A stretch of 64,000 nucleotides of DNA from Caldilineaceae bacterium (GTDB lineage Bacteria; Chloroflexota; Anaerolineae; Caldilineales; Caldilineaceae): positions 62,001 through 126,000 of the forward strand of contig JAGNDO010000003.1 in the NCBI GenBank assembly GCA_018003515.1, given 5' to 3'. The position numbers were made by a program, and so were the translations under genes. This document shows, one piece after another, positions 35,754-48,420 of this stretch. Every line of letters begins with the position of its first letter. The stretch's first letter is position 1. The notes under the pieces are model-generated. The model was not told the origin of the DNA. It did no database searches and was given only the letters and a program-made list of their open reading frames with translations.

Positions 35754-36182
35754 ATGCCTGAACTATATTTACGCTTATTAGATCGAGTCATGACGCCAGT
35801 GCTGTTGCTTTTGGCGCTCTTTTTGTTGCTGCGGGGACACAATCTGCCCGGCGGTGGCTTTATTGCCGGGTTGATGGCGGCGGCGGCCTTCGAGCTTCAG
35901 ATTTTGGGGCGCGGGGTGGGTACTGTGCAACAATCCATTGGCCGCTTCCTGCAACCGATGATGGGAGTGGGGCTGCTGATTGCTATGAGTTCGGCCTTGG
36001 CCGGCATCACTCGAGGCACATTCTTTGCCAGCCTATGGGGCGATATTCTGCCCGGTGGTCTGGAATATGTGCTGGGATCCCCGGTGACCTTTGACTTTGG
36101 GGTCTTTTTTGTGGTGGTGTCCGTGACCACCTCCTATCTGCTGGGGCTGAACCAGGCCGCCAATTCTGAGGAGGAGTCCTAA
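35754..36182 (+). CDS. mrpB: Mrp antiporter subunit B
   Basis: The 142-residue MrpB/MnhB protein has four hydrophobic helices and the family's [19 protein letters not shown] motif near residue 28. [13 protein letters not shown] and [14 protein letters not shown] also fit. Normal length. It follows mrpA after a 150-bp gap holding a GC-rich repeat and is three bases from mrpC. Confidence 0.95.
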   Translation: MPELYLRLLDRVMTPVLLLLALFLLLRGHNLPGGGFIAGLMAAAAFELQILGRGVGTVQQSIGRFLQPMMGVGLLIAMSSALAGITRGTFFASLWGDILPGGLEYVLGSPVTFDFGVFFVVVSVTTSYLLGLNQAANSEEES

Positions 36183-36184
36183 CC

Positions 36185-36670
36185 ATGACCGGATATCTGT
36201 TGGCCGTGGTGGTGGGTGCCCTCTTTATGGGGGGCACCTATTTGATCCTGCGCCGAGGCGAAATCAAGCTGATCCTGGGGCTGGCCCTGCTCAGTCACGG
36301 GGTCAACCTGCTGCTCTTTGGCACCGGCACGCTCAAGCGGGGCATTCCACCCATCCTGGACAAGAGCCAAATCCTGGGCGACATCAGCGCCTATCCCGAT
36401 CCCCTGCCCCAGGCCCTGATCCTGACCGCCATCGTGATCAGCTTTGGCATCACCGCCTTTGTGATCGTTTTGGTCAACCGGCGCATGGAGCTGGTCTACG
36501 GCACGGGCAAAGGCCGCCGGCTCATGCCAGATCAGAACCACGATGGCTTTGCAGACACGCCAGATTACTACACCCGTGGGCTGGATGAATCGGAAGACGA
36601 CTTTGTATTTCTGGATTATCCCCGCACGCATCCAGCCGACAAAAACCCAGGGGCAGGAGAGCCATCATGA
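36185..36670 (+). CDS. mrpC: Mrp antiporter subunit C (NuoK-like) with acidic C-terminal extension
   Basis: Three hydrophobic helices match MrpC/NuoK: GTYLILRRGEIKLILGLALLSHGVNLLLFG (the family's gating Glu is in this stretch) and LILTAIVISFGITAFVIVL. MrpC is normally ~110-115 residues; here a hydrophilic tail of about 45 residues follows (DQNHDGFADTPDYYTRGLDESEDDFVF in part), including a DxNxDGxxD calcium-loop-like motif. The tail is probably cytoplasmic and may be a regulatory feature. The gene overlaps mrpD by four bases. Confidence 0.93.
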   Translation: MTGYLLAVVVGALFMGGTYLILRRGEIKLILGLALLSHGVNLLLFGTGTLKRGIPPILDKSQILGDISAYPDPLPQALILTAIVISFGITAFVIVLVNRRMELVYGTGKGRRLMPDQNHDGFADTPDYYTRGLDESEDDFVFLDYPRTHPADKNPGAGEPS

Positions 36671-38250
36671 CGTTGACCCCCAATTGGCTGGCCGCGCCCG
36701 TGGTCATCCCCATGATCTTTGCTGCGTTGGGGTTGCTGCGTTTTCGGCGCAGGCAGTACGAAAGCCTCTCCCTTCAGCGCACCCTGGCCATGGTAGCCAC
36801 CCTGCTCAACCTGCTGATCTCCCTGGCCATTCTGCATCACACCCTCACCGTGGGCCGCATCTCCATCCAGGTGGGCGATTGGCAGGCTCCCTTTGGCATC
36901 ACCCTGGTGGCGGATGGGCTGACCGGCATCATGTTGAGCTTGACGGCCATCCTGGCCGTCACCATTGTGCCCTACAGCTTCACGACTATGGACGAACGGC
37001 AGCGGCTAAATTTCTATCCCCTGATTCTCTTCCTGGTGATGGGCGTCAACGGGGCCTTTCTGGCCGGGGATCTCTTCAACCTCTATGTCTTCTTTGAAGT
37101 GCTACTCATGGCCAGCTTTGTGCTGTTGACCGTGGGCGGCCAGATGCGCCAGATCGACAGTGGCATCCGTTATGTCGTGTTGAATTTGCTGGCCTCCACC
37201 CTCTTCCTGGCCGCGGCCGGCGTGGCATACGGCACCCTGGGCACCCTCAACATGGCCCATCTGGCCCAGCGGCTGGACAGCGCGCCGGAGTACATCCGTC
37301 TGCTGATGGCCGGTCTGCTTCTGGTGGCCTTTAGCAGCAAGGCCGGGCTCTTCCCCCTCTTCTTTTGGCTGCCCAGCAGCTACCACACCACCCACCCGGT
37401 GGTGACGGCTTTCTTTGGCGGCCTGCTCACCAAGGTGGGCATTTACACCCTGTTTCGCATATTCCCTCTCTTTTTCCCGGACCTGTTGATCGAGTGGCAG
37501 ACCCTGATCCTGACGGTTGCCGGGTTCACCATGCTTGTGGGGGTGCTGGGGGCGATGGCGGCCAACACCATCCGCCGGGTACTCAGTTTTCACATCATCA
37601 GCCAGGTGGGCTACATGATCATGGGGCTGGGGGTGGCGGTGAGCGGGAACAAACTGGCCATCGGCTTTGGCATGGCCGCCGGTATCCTCTATTTGGTCCA
37701 CCACATGCTCGTCAAGACCGCCCTGCTCATGGCCGGCGGCACGGTGGAGCTGGAGATGGGCAGCGGCAGCCTGACCAACGGCAAGTTGGGCGGCATGATG
37801 CAGCGGCGACCGGCCCTGGCGCTGATCTTCTTTATCGCCGCCATGTCTCTGGCGGGCATCCCGCCGTCCAGCGGCTTCATCAGCAAGTTGAGCCTGCTCC
37901 AGATCAGCCTGGACACGGGCCACTGGGTGGTGGCCGGGGTGAGCATTCTGGTCAGCATCCTGACCTTGATGAGCATGGCGCGCCTGTGGCAAGCCGCCTT
38001 CTGGGGCACAAGCGACCAACCCACAGCACCGACCGCCCCCCTCTCCCGCCCCGGCGGGCAGTGGCTGACCTTGGGGCCGATTGCCCTGCTGGTCGCCCTC
38101 AGTTTGAGCATGGGCGTCTTTGGCCAGACGTTCTTCCGCTATGCGAATGTGGCCGCGGACCAGGTGTTGGACCGCCAGGGCTACATCGCCCAGATCGCCC
38201 CCACGGATGAGATCCCGGTGTTGGTCAAGCCAGTGGATGGCGGGCACTAG
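36667..38250 (+). CDS. mrpD: Mrp antiporter subunit D (NuoM/N-like)
   Basis: The 527-residue membrane protein is a second proton-channel subunit: FNLYVFFEVLLMASFVLLTV with the conserved Glu, LLVAFSSKAGLFPLFFWLPSSY with the conserved Lys, and HIISQVGYMIMGLGVAVSG. About 14 helices are expected. It begins inside the mrpC stop (ATGA). It ends 89 bp before mrpE; that gap holds part of a GC-rich repeat (CCTCCCCCAGATCGGG near 38283). Confidence 0.95.
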   Translation: MTLTPNWLAAPVVIPMIFAALGLLRFRRRQYESLSLQRTLAMVATLLNLLISLAILHHTLTVGRISIQVGDWQAPFGITLVADGLTGIMLSLTAILAVTIVPYSFTTMDERQRLNFYPLILFLVMGVNGAFLAGDLFNLYVFFEVLLMASFVLLTVGGQMRQIDSGIRYVVLNLLASTLFLAAAGVAYGTLGTLNMAHLAQRLDSAPEYIRLLMAGLLLVAFSSKAGLFPLFFWLPSSYHTTHPVVTAFFGGLLTKVGIYTLFRIFPLFFPDLLIEWQTLILTVAGFTMLVGVLGAMAANTIRRVLSFHIISQVGYMIMGLGVAVSGNKLAIGFGMAAGILYLVHHMLVKTALLMAGGTVELEMGSGSLTNGKLGGMMQRRPALALIFFIAAMSLAGIPPSSGFISKLSLLQISLDTGHWVVAGVSILVSILTLMSMARLWQAAFWGTSDQPTAPTAPLSRPGGQWLTLGPIALLVALSLSMGVFGQTFFRYANVAADQVLDRQGYIAQIAPTDEIPVLVKPVDGGH

Positions 38251-38339
38251 AGCATCGTACCTACCAAGACGCCCCCTCCCAACCTCCCCCAGATCGGGTT
38301 AGGGTGGGGTGGATCGTTACCGGCAAACGAGGATATGAG

Positions 38340-38831
38340 ATGGCGAAATTGGTGTTGATCAATCTATTATTGATGTTGCTGTGGCCAGCATTGAATCAGG
38401 AGTTTACACCCCCGGCCTTTGTCTTTGGCTTTCTGAGTGGCCTGGTGCTATTGACTCTGGTTGAGCGATCCTATGGGCGGCGCATCATGCACACCATTGG
38501 GTTCATCTTCTATGTGTTCTGGGAAATCGGGGTAAGCAACATCAAATTGGCAGCGCTGGTCCTACAGCCTGCGGGCAGGTTGACCGAGAAACTGGATTCC
38601 TGCATCGTGGGCATCCCGCTGACGGTCAGCACCGATGTGGAGATCACCCTGCTGGCCTCGGTGATCACCCTGACGCCGGGCACCATCAGCGTAGACATGA
38701 TCCCGGACGCCGACGGAAGGAAGATTCTCTACGTCCACGACCTGCAAACTGGGGACGTGGAACAGTTCCGGAAGAGCATCCAAGATGGGTTTGAGCGGCG
38801 CATTTTACAGATCACCCGGGGGGATGTGTAA
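38340..38831 (+). CDS. mrpE: Mrp antiporter subunit E
   Basis: The 163-residue MrpE has two N-terminal helices (LVLINLLLMLLWPALN, FVFGFLSGLVLLTLV) and the soluble domain containing STDVEITLLASVITLTPGTIS, the family signature, followed by the VHDLQ segment. ATG 38340 was chosen over upstream in-frame codons because GAGG lies eight bases before it and upstream sequence is repeat. It abuts mrpF with no gap. Confidence 0.95.
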   Translation: MAKLVLINLLLMLLWPALNQEFTPPAFVFGFLSGLVLLTLVERSYGRRIMHTIGFIFYVFWEIGVSNIKLAALVLQPAGRLTEKLDSCIVGIPLTVSTDVEITLLASVITLTPGTISVDMIPDADGRKILYVHDLQTGDVEQFRKSIQDGFERRILQITRGDV

Positions 38832-39131
38832 ATGACGATCTTAGGCAATTTGACGCTTTTTCAGGCCGGGATGGAGTTTCTGATCATCCTGCTCAGTTTT
38901 TCTATGGCTATCTGTTTCTACCGGTTGGTTGTGGGGCCGGATGTGCCCAACCGCACGGTGGCCTTTGACCTGATCGCCGTCCACGCCGTGGGCATCTTCG
39001 CTCTCTTTGCCGTGCGCAGCGGCTCCTCTTTATTGCTGGACGGGGCCGTGGTCACCGCGGTGCTGGGCTTTCTGGGCACAGTCATGTTTGCCCGTTATTT
39101 GGAAGAGGCGGGCGAAAACGAGGCGGAGTAA
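38832..39131 (+). CDS. mrpF: Mrp antiporter subunit F
   Basis: The 99-residue protein has three helices and the MrpF motif VGPDVPNRTVAFDLIAVHAVG, with the conserved Asp of helix two. The start codon directly follows the mrpE stop. A 165-bp dispersed repeat separates it from mrpG. Confidence 0.94.
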   Translation: MTILGNLTLFQAGMEFLIILLSFSMAICFYRLVVGPDVPNRTVAFDLIAVHAVGIFALFAVRSGSSLLLDGAVVTAVLGFLGTVMFARYLEEAGENEAE

Positions 39132-39180
39132 TGGAGGATTGGGGGAACGAATTTGAACGATCCAATCCCCAAACCCAAAC

Positions 39181-39345
39181 CCCAACCTGGCCTAGCCAGA
39201 ACCACAAAGATTTACCACAAAGATCACAGAGAACACAAAGATTTCAAAAGAATAAATCCCTCCTTGTGTTCTTTGTGTCCTTTGTGTCCTTTGTGGTAAA
39301 AATTCTTGCACAAAAAACAAGGATTTCGCTGGTTAGGTACTAACC
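39181..39345. repeat. ~165-bp dispersed repeat between mrpF and mrpG (family D, copy 1)
   Basis: AT-rich sequence built on ACCACAAAG/GAACACAAAG words with opposed CTTTGTGTTCTTTGTG words, ending in GGATTTCGCTGGTTAGGTAC. A nearly identical copy lies in the opposite orientation at 42624-42779; copy 1 carries one extra TTTGTGTCC-like word. Confidence 0.9.
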
Positions 39346-39367
39346 CCCTCCTGAAAAAGGTAAAGCT

Positions 39368-39733
39368 ATGGAAATTGGACCCTTGAAAGAAATTATAATC
39401 TTGGTTTTGGCGCTGATCGGCACGCTGTTTATGCTGTTGAGCGGTCTGGGCATGATCCGGCTGCCGGATGTTTTTGCGCGTATGCATGTGGCGGGCATGG
39501 CGTCCACCGTGGGGGTAATGGGGCTGCTTCTGGCTGCGGGGGTCTATTTTTATGACGAAGGCCGCCTGCCCACCATGATCGCCCTGATCGTACTCTTCTT
39601 CGTGACCGGGCCAATTGCTACCACCACCATGGCCCGGGCCGCCTATCGGGTGGCCAATGACGGCGTGGAAGGTGAAGATGGTCAAGAGGCCGAGACAGAT
39701 TTTCATTTGCGTCTTGACGAATTAGGAAAATGA
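39368..39733 (+). CDS. mrpG: Mrp antiporter subunit G
   Basis: The 121-residue protein has three helices with the MrpG pattern FMLLSGLGMIRLPDVFARMHVAGMASTVGV (in two parts: GLGMIRLPDVFARMHVAG and the following ASTVGVMGLLL), then LIVLFFVTGPIATTTMARAAY. It completes mrpABCDEFG even though a repeat has entered the mrpF-mrpG gap. Continued cotranscription with mrpF is likely but the repeat has hairpin potential. Confidence 0.93.
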   Translation: MEIGPLKEIIILVLALIGTLFMLLSGLGMIRLPDVFARMHVAGMASTVGVMGLLLAAGVYFYDEGRLPTMIALIVLFFVTGPIATTTMARAAYRVANDGVEGEDGQEAETDFHLRLDELGK

Positions 39734-39804
39734 CTCAACTGCCAAACCACATACCCGATCCCCACCCACCCTATTCATCCCAACCCTGATTTGGAGCCAT
39801 TTTT

Positions 39805-40977
<1,173 letters not shown>

Positions 40978-41048
40978 GGGTTTGGGTGGAAAACAAAAAA
41001 TGGCAGGCACCGAGGGTGCCTGCCATTTTTTGTTTTCCACCCAAACCC
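40978..41048. terminator. Perfect 34-bp-arm palindrome between convergent genes
   Basis: GGGTTTGGGTGGAAAACAAA... from 40978 to 41011 is the exact reverse complement of 41015-41048, with a GAG loop. The A/T tracts inside give U-rich 3' arms on both strands. It ends one base before the stop codon of the minus-strand gene. Confidence 0.85.
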
Positions 41049-41690
41049 TTACGATCTGGATTCCCGGCGCAGTTTGCGCAGCAGGGTTTTGCGCTGGGCC
41101 AGACGGCGACGGCTTTGGTCGTTGTCGGCCTGGATGCCGTGGTCGAGGATCTGCCCGGCGGCGGCGGAGAGGAGCAGGGCCGAGGCCTCGGCAAAGACCT
41201 GGCGGGCGGTGGCCTCGTCCTGGGCGTAGAGAAAGGCCTGGACGACTTGGTAGAGCAGATCCTCCTGGGACAGTGGCTCTGGAACTGGCCCGGCATCGCC
41301 TGAGTTATCTGCCCGTTGAGCCCGTGCCCTATCGGCACGGATGCGTATGAGCGCAGCCAACCGCAGGGCCAATGCGTTGGCGGCGTCTTGCTCATCCCGT
41401 TCCTGAGAGGCGTGGATTAGCCGTTTGAGCGCAGACAAAAAGTCATTTTCCAACACAAAAGGCGCACGCTGGACGAATTGATGCAAATCCTGATTGCTCT
41501 GTAGCGCCAGCAGATCCCGGATGACCCACTGCTGGATCTGCGCCTGGCTCTCGGCCAAGAAGGTGTGGATTTCCGCCCGTAGCACCGGATCGTCCTGCAT
41601 AGCGGCGACTATTCCCTCGTCATCGGTGACGCCGCGAGCGGCCAGCTTGGCGATCACATGGGGCGGCAGTTGTGGGATTGGGGTGGGCAT
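41049..41690 (-). CDS. Conserved-looking hypothetical protein
   Basis: The 213-residue protein is soluble, rich in Ala, Leu, Gln and Arg and predicted mainly helical. It has a compact N-terminal module (PPHVIAKLAARGVTDDEGIVAAM), a middle helical array (DLHQFVQRAPFVLENDFLSALKRL) and a basic C-terminus (RRRLAQRKTLLRKLRRE). I do not recognise the family; similar helical segments accompany CHAT or TPR proteins in related genomes, but nothing here proves that. It begins ten bases after the DUF1295 gene ends, so they may form an operon. Confidence 0.65.
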   Translation of the reverse strand: MPTPIPQLPPHVIAKLAARGVTDDEGIVAAMQDDPVLRAEIHTFLAESQAQIQQWVIRDLLALQSNQDLHQFVQRAPFVLENDFLSALKRLIHASQERDEQDAANALALRLAALIRIRADRARAQRADNSGDAGPVPEPLSQEDLLYQVVQAFLYAQDEATARQVFAEASALLLSAAAGQILDHGIQADNDQSRRRLAQRKTLLRKLRRESRS

Positions 41691-41700
41691 GGGGACTCCT

Positions 41701-42576
41701 TTACTTGGTCGGCGGACGCATGATCAACACAGGCGTCTTGGCCTTGTATGCCTCGTATTTTGGCTGCCCGCCCCACTTCTCATCGGCCCGGGTCTCCAAC
41801 ATGGGCACACCGCTGACCCGTGTGAGCAGCAGGGTGACAAAGATGGGGGAGATCAACGCCACCCACTGCCAACCTTGAAGGACGGGGGCGGCGATGATGA
41901 AAACACCGACCCAAAGTACGATCTCGCCAAAATAGTTGGGGTGGCGAGACCAGGCCCACAGCCCCGTGTTGATGAACTTGCCCTTGTTGGCCTTTTTCGT
42001 CCGCCAGCGCCGCTTCTGATCGTCCGCCACGGCCTCGATGCCGAAACCGATCAGCCAGACCAGGATGCCGATAATCTCGATGACGCCTAGATCCTGACGG
42101 GTCTGGGCGGTGATGGCGACCAGGGCTGCGGCCAGGGTGAGGGAGACCCACAATCCTTGCAGGGTCCAGGTCATCAAAAAGCGGGGGAAGGAGACCTTCA
42201 GCTCATCAAAGCGGCCATCGTGACCGTCCCGCTGGATGCGGGTGAAGAGGAAATAGCCCAGGCGGATGGCCCAGAGCGAGACCATGATCCAAAGCACAAT
42301 GGCGCGGGCATCCCGCACGGGGCTGAGGAGCACAGCCAGGGCCATGACGGTCAGATAGGTGAGGCTGCCTGTGAGATCGAAGAATTTCTCCGTATGTTGG
42401 AGAAAAGAGGGGACAAAGACAATCCACTGGATCAGGAAGGCCAGGACCACGGCCAGGGTAAAGAGAGAGACCCCACCCACATCAACGCTGCCTTGGCTGC
42501 CCGCCCAGGCGACCCCCGCCGTCAGCAACAGAACAATAGGAATGGCAATCCAAGCGGTTCGTTCGGCTTTATTCAT
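41701..42576 (-). CDS. DUF1295 / steroid 5-alpha-reductase-like membrane protein
   Basis: The 291-residue protein has about seven membrane segments. The C-terminal part has the ICMT/5-alpha-reductase-like motif: GKFINTGLWAWSRHPNYFGEIVLWVG, with the conserved RHPNYFGE, then DEKWGGQPKYEAYKAKTP. That region binds NADPH or SAM in known relatives; DUF1295 members are uncharacterised. ATG 42576 is the start; reading further upstream would run into a family D repeat. Upstream of it lies that repeat, which may have displaced the natural promoter. Confidence 0.85.
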   Translation of the reverse strand: MNKAERTAWIAIPIVLLLTAGVAWAGSQGSVDVGGVSLFTLAVVLAFLIQWIVFVPSFLQHTEKFFDLTGSLTYLTVMALAVLLSPVRDARAIVLWIMVSLWAIRLGYFLFTRIQRDGHDGRFDELKVSFPRFLMTWTLQGLWVSLTLAAALVAITAQTRQDLGVIEIIGILVWLIGFGIEAVADDQKRRWRTKKANKGKFINTGLWAWSRHPNYFGEIVLWVGVFIIAAPVLQGWQWVALISPIFVTLLLTRVSGVPMLETRADEKWGGQPKYEAYKAKTPVLIMRPPTK

Positions 42577-42623
42577 GGAATTTGCTCGCTTTCTTGGGTT
42601 TTGGTTTGGATATGGACCTACGT

Positions 42624-42779
42624 GGTTAGTACCTAACCAGCGAAATCCTTGTTTTTTGTGCAAGAATTTTTACCACAAAGGACACAAAGAACACAAAGAG
42701 GGATTTATTCTTTTGAAATCTTTGTGTTCTCTGTGATCTTTGTGGTAAATCTTTTTGGTTCTGGCTAGGCCAGGTTGGG
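42624..42779. repeat. ~156-bp dispersed repeat (family D, copy 2, inverted)
   Basis: Inverted, nearly identical copy of 39181-39345, starting GGTTAGTACCTAACCAGCG and ending at GGCTAGGCCAGGTTGGG. It lies between the DUF1295 gene and the lysine promoter. Confidence 0.9.
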
Positions 42780-42832
42780 ATTGATTATACCACCAATTCG
42801 CCCAAGTCTCCTCCATTCAGCGCCCCCCCAAT

Positions 42833-42861
42833 TTGACATCCACCCCCACCCCTGGTATTCT
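42833..42861 (+). promoter_or_regulatory. Promoter of the lysine leader and homocitrate synthase
   Basis: TTGACA (42833-42838), exactly 17 bp, TATTCT (42856-42861). Transcription from about 42868 places the leader peptide start ~37 nt downstream. Confidence 0.75.
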
Positions 42862-42904
42862 CCCAACCATCAATTCAGTCATTGGTTCCACTGAGAATTC
42901 AGCC

Positions 42905-44376
<1,472 letters not shown>

Positions 44377-44412
44377 AGTTTGTAGTGAGCGCTTTAGCGC
44401 CTGGAGGTAGTT

Positions 44413-44988
44413 ATGGCTGATTTGTCTCATGATCCCGTAGCGTGGACGACGCGAGAGACCCGCGTCGGTTTCAAAAATCGTTGGCTTTCCGTGGAAATTG
44501 ACACGGTCGCGTTGCCCAACGGCGGCGGATATGAATACACCCGGCTCGTCCCCTCTGCGCCGGGCGTGGGCGTCTTCGGCTTCAATGCGGACGGCCAGAT
44601 CCTGCTGGAACGAGAATACCGGCACGGCGTGGGCCAGGTGTTGTGGCAGATCCCCGGCGGGCTGATGGACCCGGCAGAAGATCGCCGGGCCGCCGGTCTG
44701 CGGGAACTGCGGGAGGAGACCGGCTTCGCCCCGGCCCAGGTCACCGACGAGACCGTGCGCTATCTGGGCTGCGTGTGGGACAACCCCGCCTTCGGCCCCA
44801 TGCGCAGCTATCTCTACGCCGCCTGGGGGCTGGAACCCACGGCCACGACCAAACGGGATCCGGAAGAGTTCGTCACCCTGCACTGGGTCAGCCCGGCGTG
44901 GCTCAAAGAGGCCGTGCGCAGCGGCGAAATCCAAGACCGGGTCGTCATCGCCGGCGTCGCCTATCTCCTCCTCAACGGATGGATCTAA
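44413..44988 (+). CDS. NUDIX hydrolase (ADP-ribose pyrophosphatase-like)
   Basis: The 191-residue protein contains a complete Nudix box, [20 protein letters not shown] followed by ETGF, at about residues 80-103, giving the Gx5Ex7REUxEExGU pattern for Mg2+-dependent diphosphate hydrolysis. [21 protein letters not shown] at the N-terminus and YPAAWGLEP-like region after the box resemble ADP-ribose pyrophosphatases. Substrate not provable. It lies between homocitrate synthase and the homoaconitase gene, two bases before the latter start, so it is cotranscribed, but it has no known role in lysine synthesis. Confidence 0.88.
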   Translation: MADLSHDPVAWTTRETRVGFKNRWLSVEIDTVALPNGGGYEYTRLVPSAPGVGVFGFNADGQILLEREYRHGVGQVLWQIPGGLMDPAEDRRAAGLRELREETGFAPAQVTDETVRYLGCVWDNPAFGPMRSYLYAAWGLEPTATTKRDPEEFVTLHWVSPAWLKEAVRSGEIQDRVVIAGVAYLLLNGWI

Positions 44989-44990
44989 CC

Positions 44991-46334
<1,344 letters not shown>

Positions 46335-46344
46335 ATTCACGCTC

Positions 46345-46424
46345 GTAGGTGCGGTTTTCAACCGCACGACTTCCATGATCATGCGTAGTGAATGGACCCT
46401 GTGCGGTTAAAAACCGCACCTACG
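46345..46424. repeat. Palindrome of the GTGCGGTT type (family H, copy 2)
   Basis: GTAGGTGCGGTTTTCAACCG at the left and GTGCGGTTAAAAACCGCACC at the right, matching 10516-10580 with small changes. It fills the lysT-lysU gap. Confidence 0.8.
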
Positions 46425-46489
46425 ATTTGGTATGGACCCGTTCCTCGACGACGGACCGGCTTCGAACAGGCAAAACGAAGGTTGATCAC

Positions 46490-46996
46490 ATGCACACACC
46501 AAATCGAGCCTGGGTTTACGGCGACAATGTGAATACAGATGTGATTTTCCCCGGCAAATACACCTACACCGTGACCGAGCGGGCGGAGATTGCCCGGCAC
46601 GCCCTGGAAGATCTGGACCCGTCCTTCGCCGCCAACGTGCAGGCCGGGGATGTGATCGTGGGCGGGCGCAACTTTGGCTGCGGCTCCAGCCGGGAGCAGG
46701 CGGCCACGTGCCTGGTCTATAACGGCGTGGGTGCGGTGATTGCGGCCAGTTTTAGCCGCATCTTCTACCGCAACGCCCTCAACAACGGGCTGCTGGCCAT
46801 CGTCTGCCCGGAGGCTGCCGGGGCCATCCGCCCCGGCGATCCGGTGAGCGTGGACCCGGATCGCCACACCATCACCTGCCCGGCGGGGACGTTCAGCTTT
46901 CCGCCCCTCAGCCCCAGCGTGATGGGCATTGTGCGGGCCGGTGGGTTGGTGGCGTATGTGAAGAGAAATATCGAGTATCGTGTGTCGAGTATTTGA
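46490..46996 (+). CDS. lysU: Homoaconitase small subunit
   Basis: The 168-residue swivel-domain subunit has the signature [15 protein letters not shown] and the start [17 protein letters not shown], with the substrate-contact loop [10 protein letters not shown] characteristic of homoaconitase-like enzymes of the LysW pathway. ATG 46490 has GAAGG upstream; there is a repeat before it. The last residues (NIEYRVSSI) are written by a TATCGAGTATCG repeat, so the C-terminus is extended. It works as a heterodimer with the lysT product. Confidence 0.93.
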   Translation: MHTPNRAWVYGDNVNTDVIFPGKYTYTVTERAEIARHALEDLDPSFAANVQAGDVIVGGRNFGCGSSREQAATCLVYNGVGAVIAASFSRIFYRNALNNGLLAIVCPEAAGAIRPGDPVSVDPDRHTITCPAGTFSFPPLSPSVMGIVRAGGLVAYVKRNIEYRVSSI

Positions 46997-47054
46997 TCGT
47001 GCAGCGGCACTGATTTCTCGACACGACAAACTACTCGATACACGATACTCGATT
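46968..47054. repeat. TATCGAGTATCG-type inverted repeat (family F, copy 1)
   Basis: Words ATATCGAGTATCGTGTGTCG at the left oppose CGATACACGATACTCGATT at the right. It overlaps the lysU 3' end and fills the gap to the next gene. Confidence 0.75.
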
Positions 47055-47074
47055 AAACCAATGGAGATTGCACG

Positions 47075-48145
47075 ATGAACCCACCGGCTCGCACATACCG
47101 CATTGCCCTGATCCCCGGAGATGGGATTGGCCAAGAGGTGGTCCCCGCCGCCCGCCGGGTGTTGACGGCGACCGGTCTCTCTTTCGACTTCGTGGACCTT
47201 GACGCTGGCTGGGCCACCTTTCAACAAACCGGCACCGCCCTGCCCCCGGAGACTCTGACCGCCCTGCGTACGTGTGATGGGGCCATCTTTGGCGCGGTCA
47301 GCTCGCCCAGCCACAAGGTACCCGGCTACAGCAGCCCCATTGTGGCTATGCGCAATGCCTTGGATCTGTATGCCAATCTGCGCCCAATTGTCTCCGCGCC
47401 CGTGGCGGGGAGCCGTCCGGGCATCGATATGCTGATCGTGCGGGAGAATACGGAATGCCTTTATGTCAAACGGGAGCGACTGTCCGAAGATGGCAACACG
47501 GCGATTGCGGAGCGGGTGATCACACGAGGGGCGAGTGAGCGGATTGCGCGGATGGCCTTTGAACAGGCTCAAAAAAGGCAAAAGGCAAAGGGCAAAGGGC
47601 AAAAGGCAAAAGGTGAACGTGGTTTGGTGACGATCGTGCATAAGGCGAATGTGTTGAGTGTGACGGATGGGCTGTTTCGGGAGGCGGCGTTGGCCGTGGC
47701 CGCGGAGTTCCCGGACGTGGAGGTGGAGGAGCAGTTGGTGGACTCCATGCTCTATCGCATGATCCGGGAGCCGGCGCGATATGATGTGGTGGTGGCCCCC
47801 AATCTGTACGGCGACATTCTCAGCGATGGCGGCGCGGCCTTGGTGGGCGGGCTGGGACTTGTGCCCAGCGCCAATGTGGGGGATCACTTTGTGCTGGTCG
47901 AGCCGGTCCACGGCAGCGCGCCGGACATCGCCGGGCGGGGGATGGCCAACCCCATGGCGACCTTGCGAGCGGCCGCGCTGCTCTTGGCCCACTTGGGTCA
48001 ACCCGACATTGCCGCCCACATCGAAAATGCAGTCAACCAAGCTTTGATCCTAGGTTTTCACACCCCAGATTTGGGCGGCAAGGCGACGACGGATGAAGTT
48101 ACAGCAAGTGTTGTGAAATTATTGACCGAGGGATTGGGAGATTGA
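47075..48145 (+). CDS. hicdh: Homoisocitrate dehydrogenase (beta-decarboxylating dehydrogenase family)
   Basis: The 356-residue enzyme oxidises homoisocitrate to 2-oxoadipate. It starts [30 protein letters not shown] and [14 protein letters not shown] give the substrate-binding Arg and the loop distinguishing (homo)isocitrate enzymes; [13 protein letters not shown] has the catalytic Lys; [19 protein letters not shown] has the metal-binding Asp residues; [11 protein letters not shown] binds the cofactor. A ~14-residue Lys-rich insertion ([16 protein letters not shown]) near residue 168 is coded by five 7-bp repeats (GGCAAAG/GGCAAAA). The last residues (EGLGD) belong to the family E repeat. Both changes leave catalytic motifs intact. 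Isopropylmalate dehydrogenase is unlikely given context. Confidence 0.9.
   Translation: MNPPARTYRIALIPGDGIGQEVVPAARRVLTATGLSFDFVDLDAGWATFQQTGTALPPETLTALRTCDGAIFGAVSSPSHKVPGYSSPIVAMRNALDLYANLRPIVSAPVAGSRPGIDMLIVRENTECLYVKRERLSEDGNTAIAERVITRGASERIARMAFEQAQKRQKAKGKGQKAKGERGLVTIVHKANVLSVTDGLFREAALAVAAEFPDVEVEEQLVDSMLYRMIREPARYDVVVAPNLYGDILSDGGAALVGGLGLVPSANVGDHFVLVEPVHGSAPDIAGRGMANPMATLRAAALLLAHLGQPDIAAHIENAVNQALILGFHTPDLGGKATTDEVTASVVKLLTEGLGD
47576..47613 (+). repeat. Heptamer tandem repeat inside homoisocitrate dehydrogenase
   Basis: Five units GGCAAAA, GGCAAAG, GGCAAAG, GGCAAAA, GGCAAAA encode a Lys/Gly/Gln-rich loop. Confidence 0.85.
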
Positions 48146-48201
48146 GAGATTAGGAGATTGGATGACGCAAACCAATCTCCTAATCTCTCAATCTCCCAAT
48201 C
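48124..48201. repeat. Palindromic heptamer repeat before lysW (family E, copy 2)
   Basis: GAGGGATTGGGAGATTGAGA at the left opposes AATCTCTCAATCTCCCAATC at the right around GGATGACGCAAACC. Its left edge provides the homoisocitrate dehydrogenase stop codon. Confidence 0.85.
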
Positions 48202-48233
48202 GCAAACCAACCAATCAACAGGAGAACAAAATC

Positions 48234-48419
48234 ATGGCCCTTCAAACCATCAGCGGCGTGGGCGAATGCCCGGAGTGTTTTGGTGAGATCGAATTGACCG
48301 ATGTGATGCAGAACGAGATCGTGCAATGCCCGGAGTGTGGGGCGGACTTGGAAGTGGTGAGTCTGGCCCCCATCACCCTGGAAGTGGCTCCCGAAGAGCA
48401 GGAAGATTGGGGCGAATAA
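48234..48419 (+). CDS. lysW: LysW amino-group carrier protein
   Basis: The 61-residue acidic protein holds intermediates as amides on its C-terminal Glu while lysine is built. It has two CxxC zinc knuckles ([13 protein letters not shown] and [12 protein letters not shown]) and ends in EDWGE, the signature C-terminus recognised by LysX. The central acidic surface docks positively charged pathway enzymes. AGGAG lies upstream of ATG 48234; the lysX start follows one base after the stop. Confidence 0.97.
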   Translation: MALQTISGVGECPECFGEIELTDVMQNEIVQCPECGADLEVVSLAPITLEVAPEEQEDWGE

Positions 48420-48420
48420 T

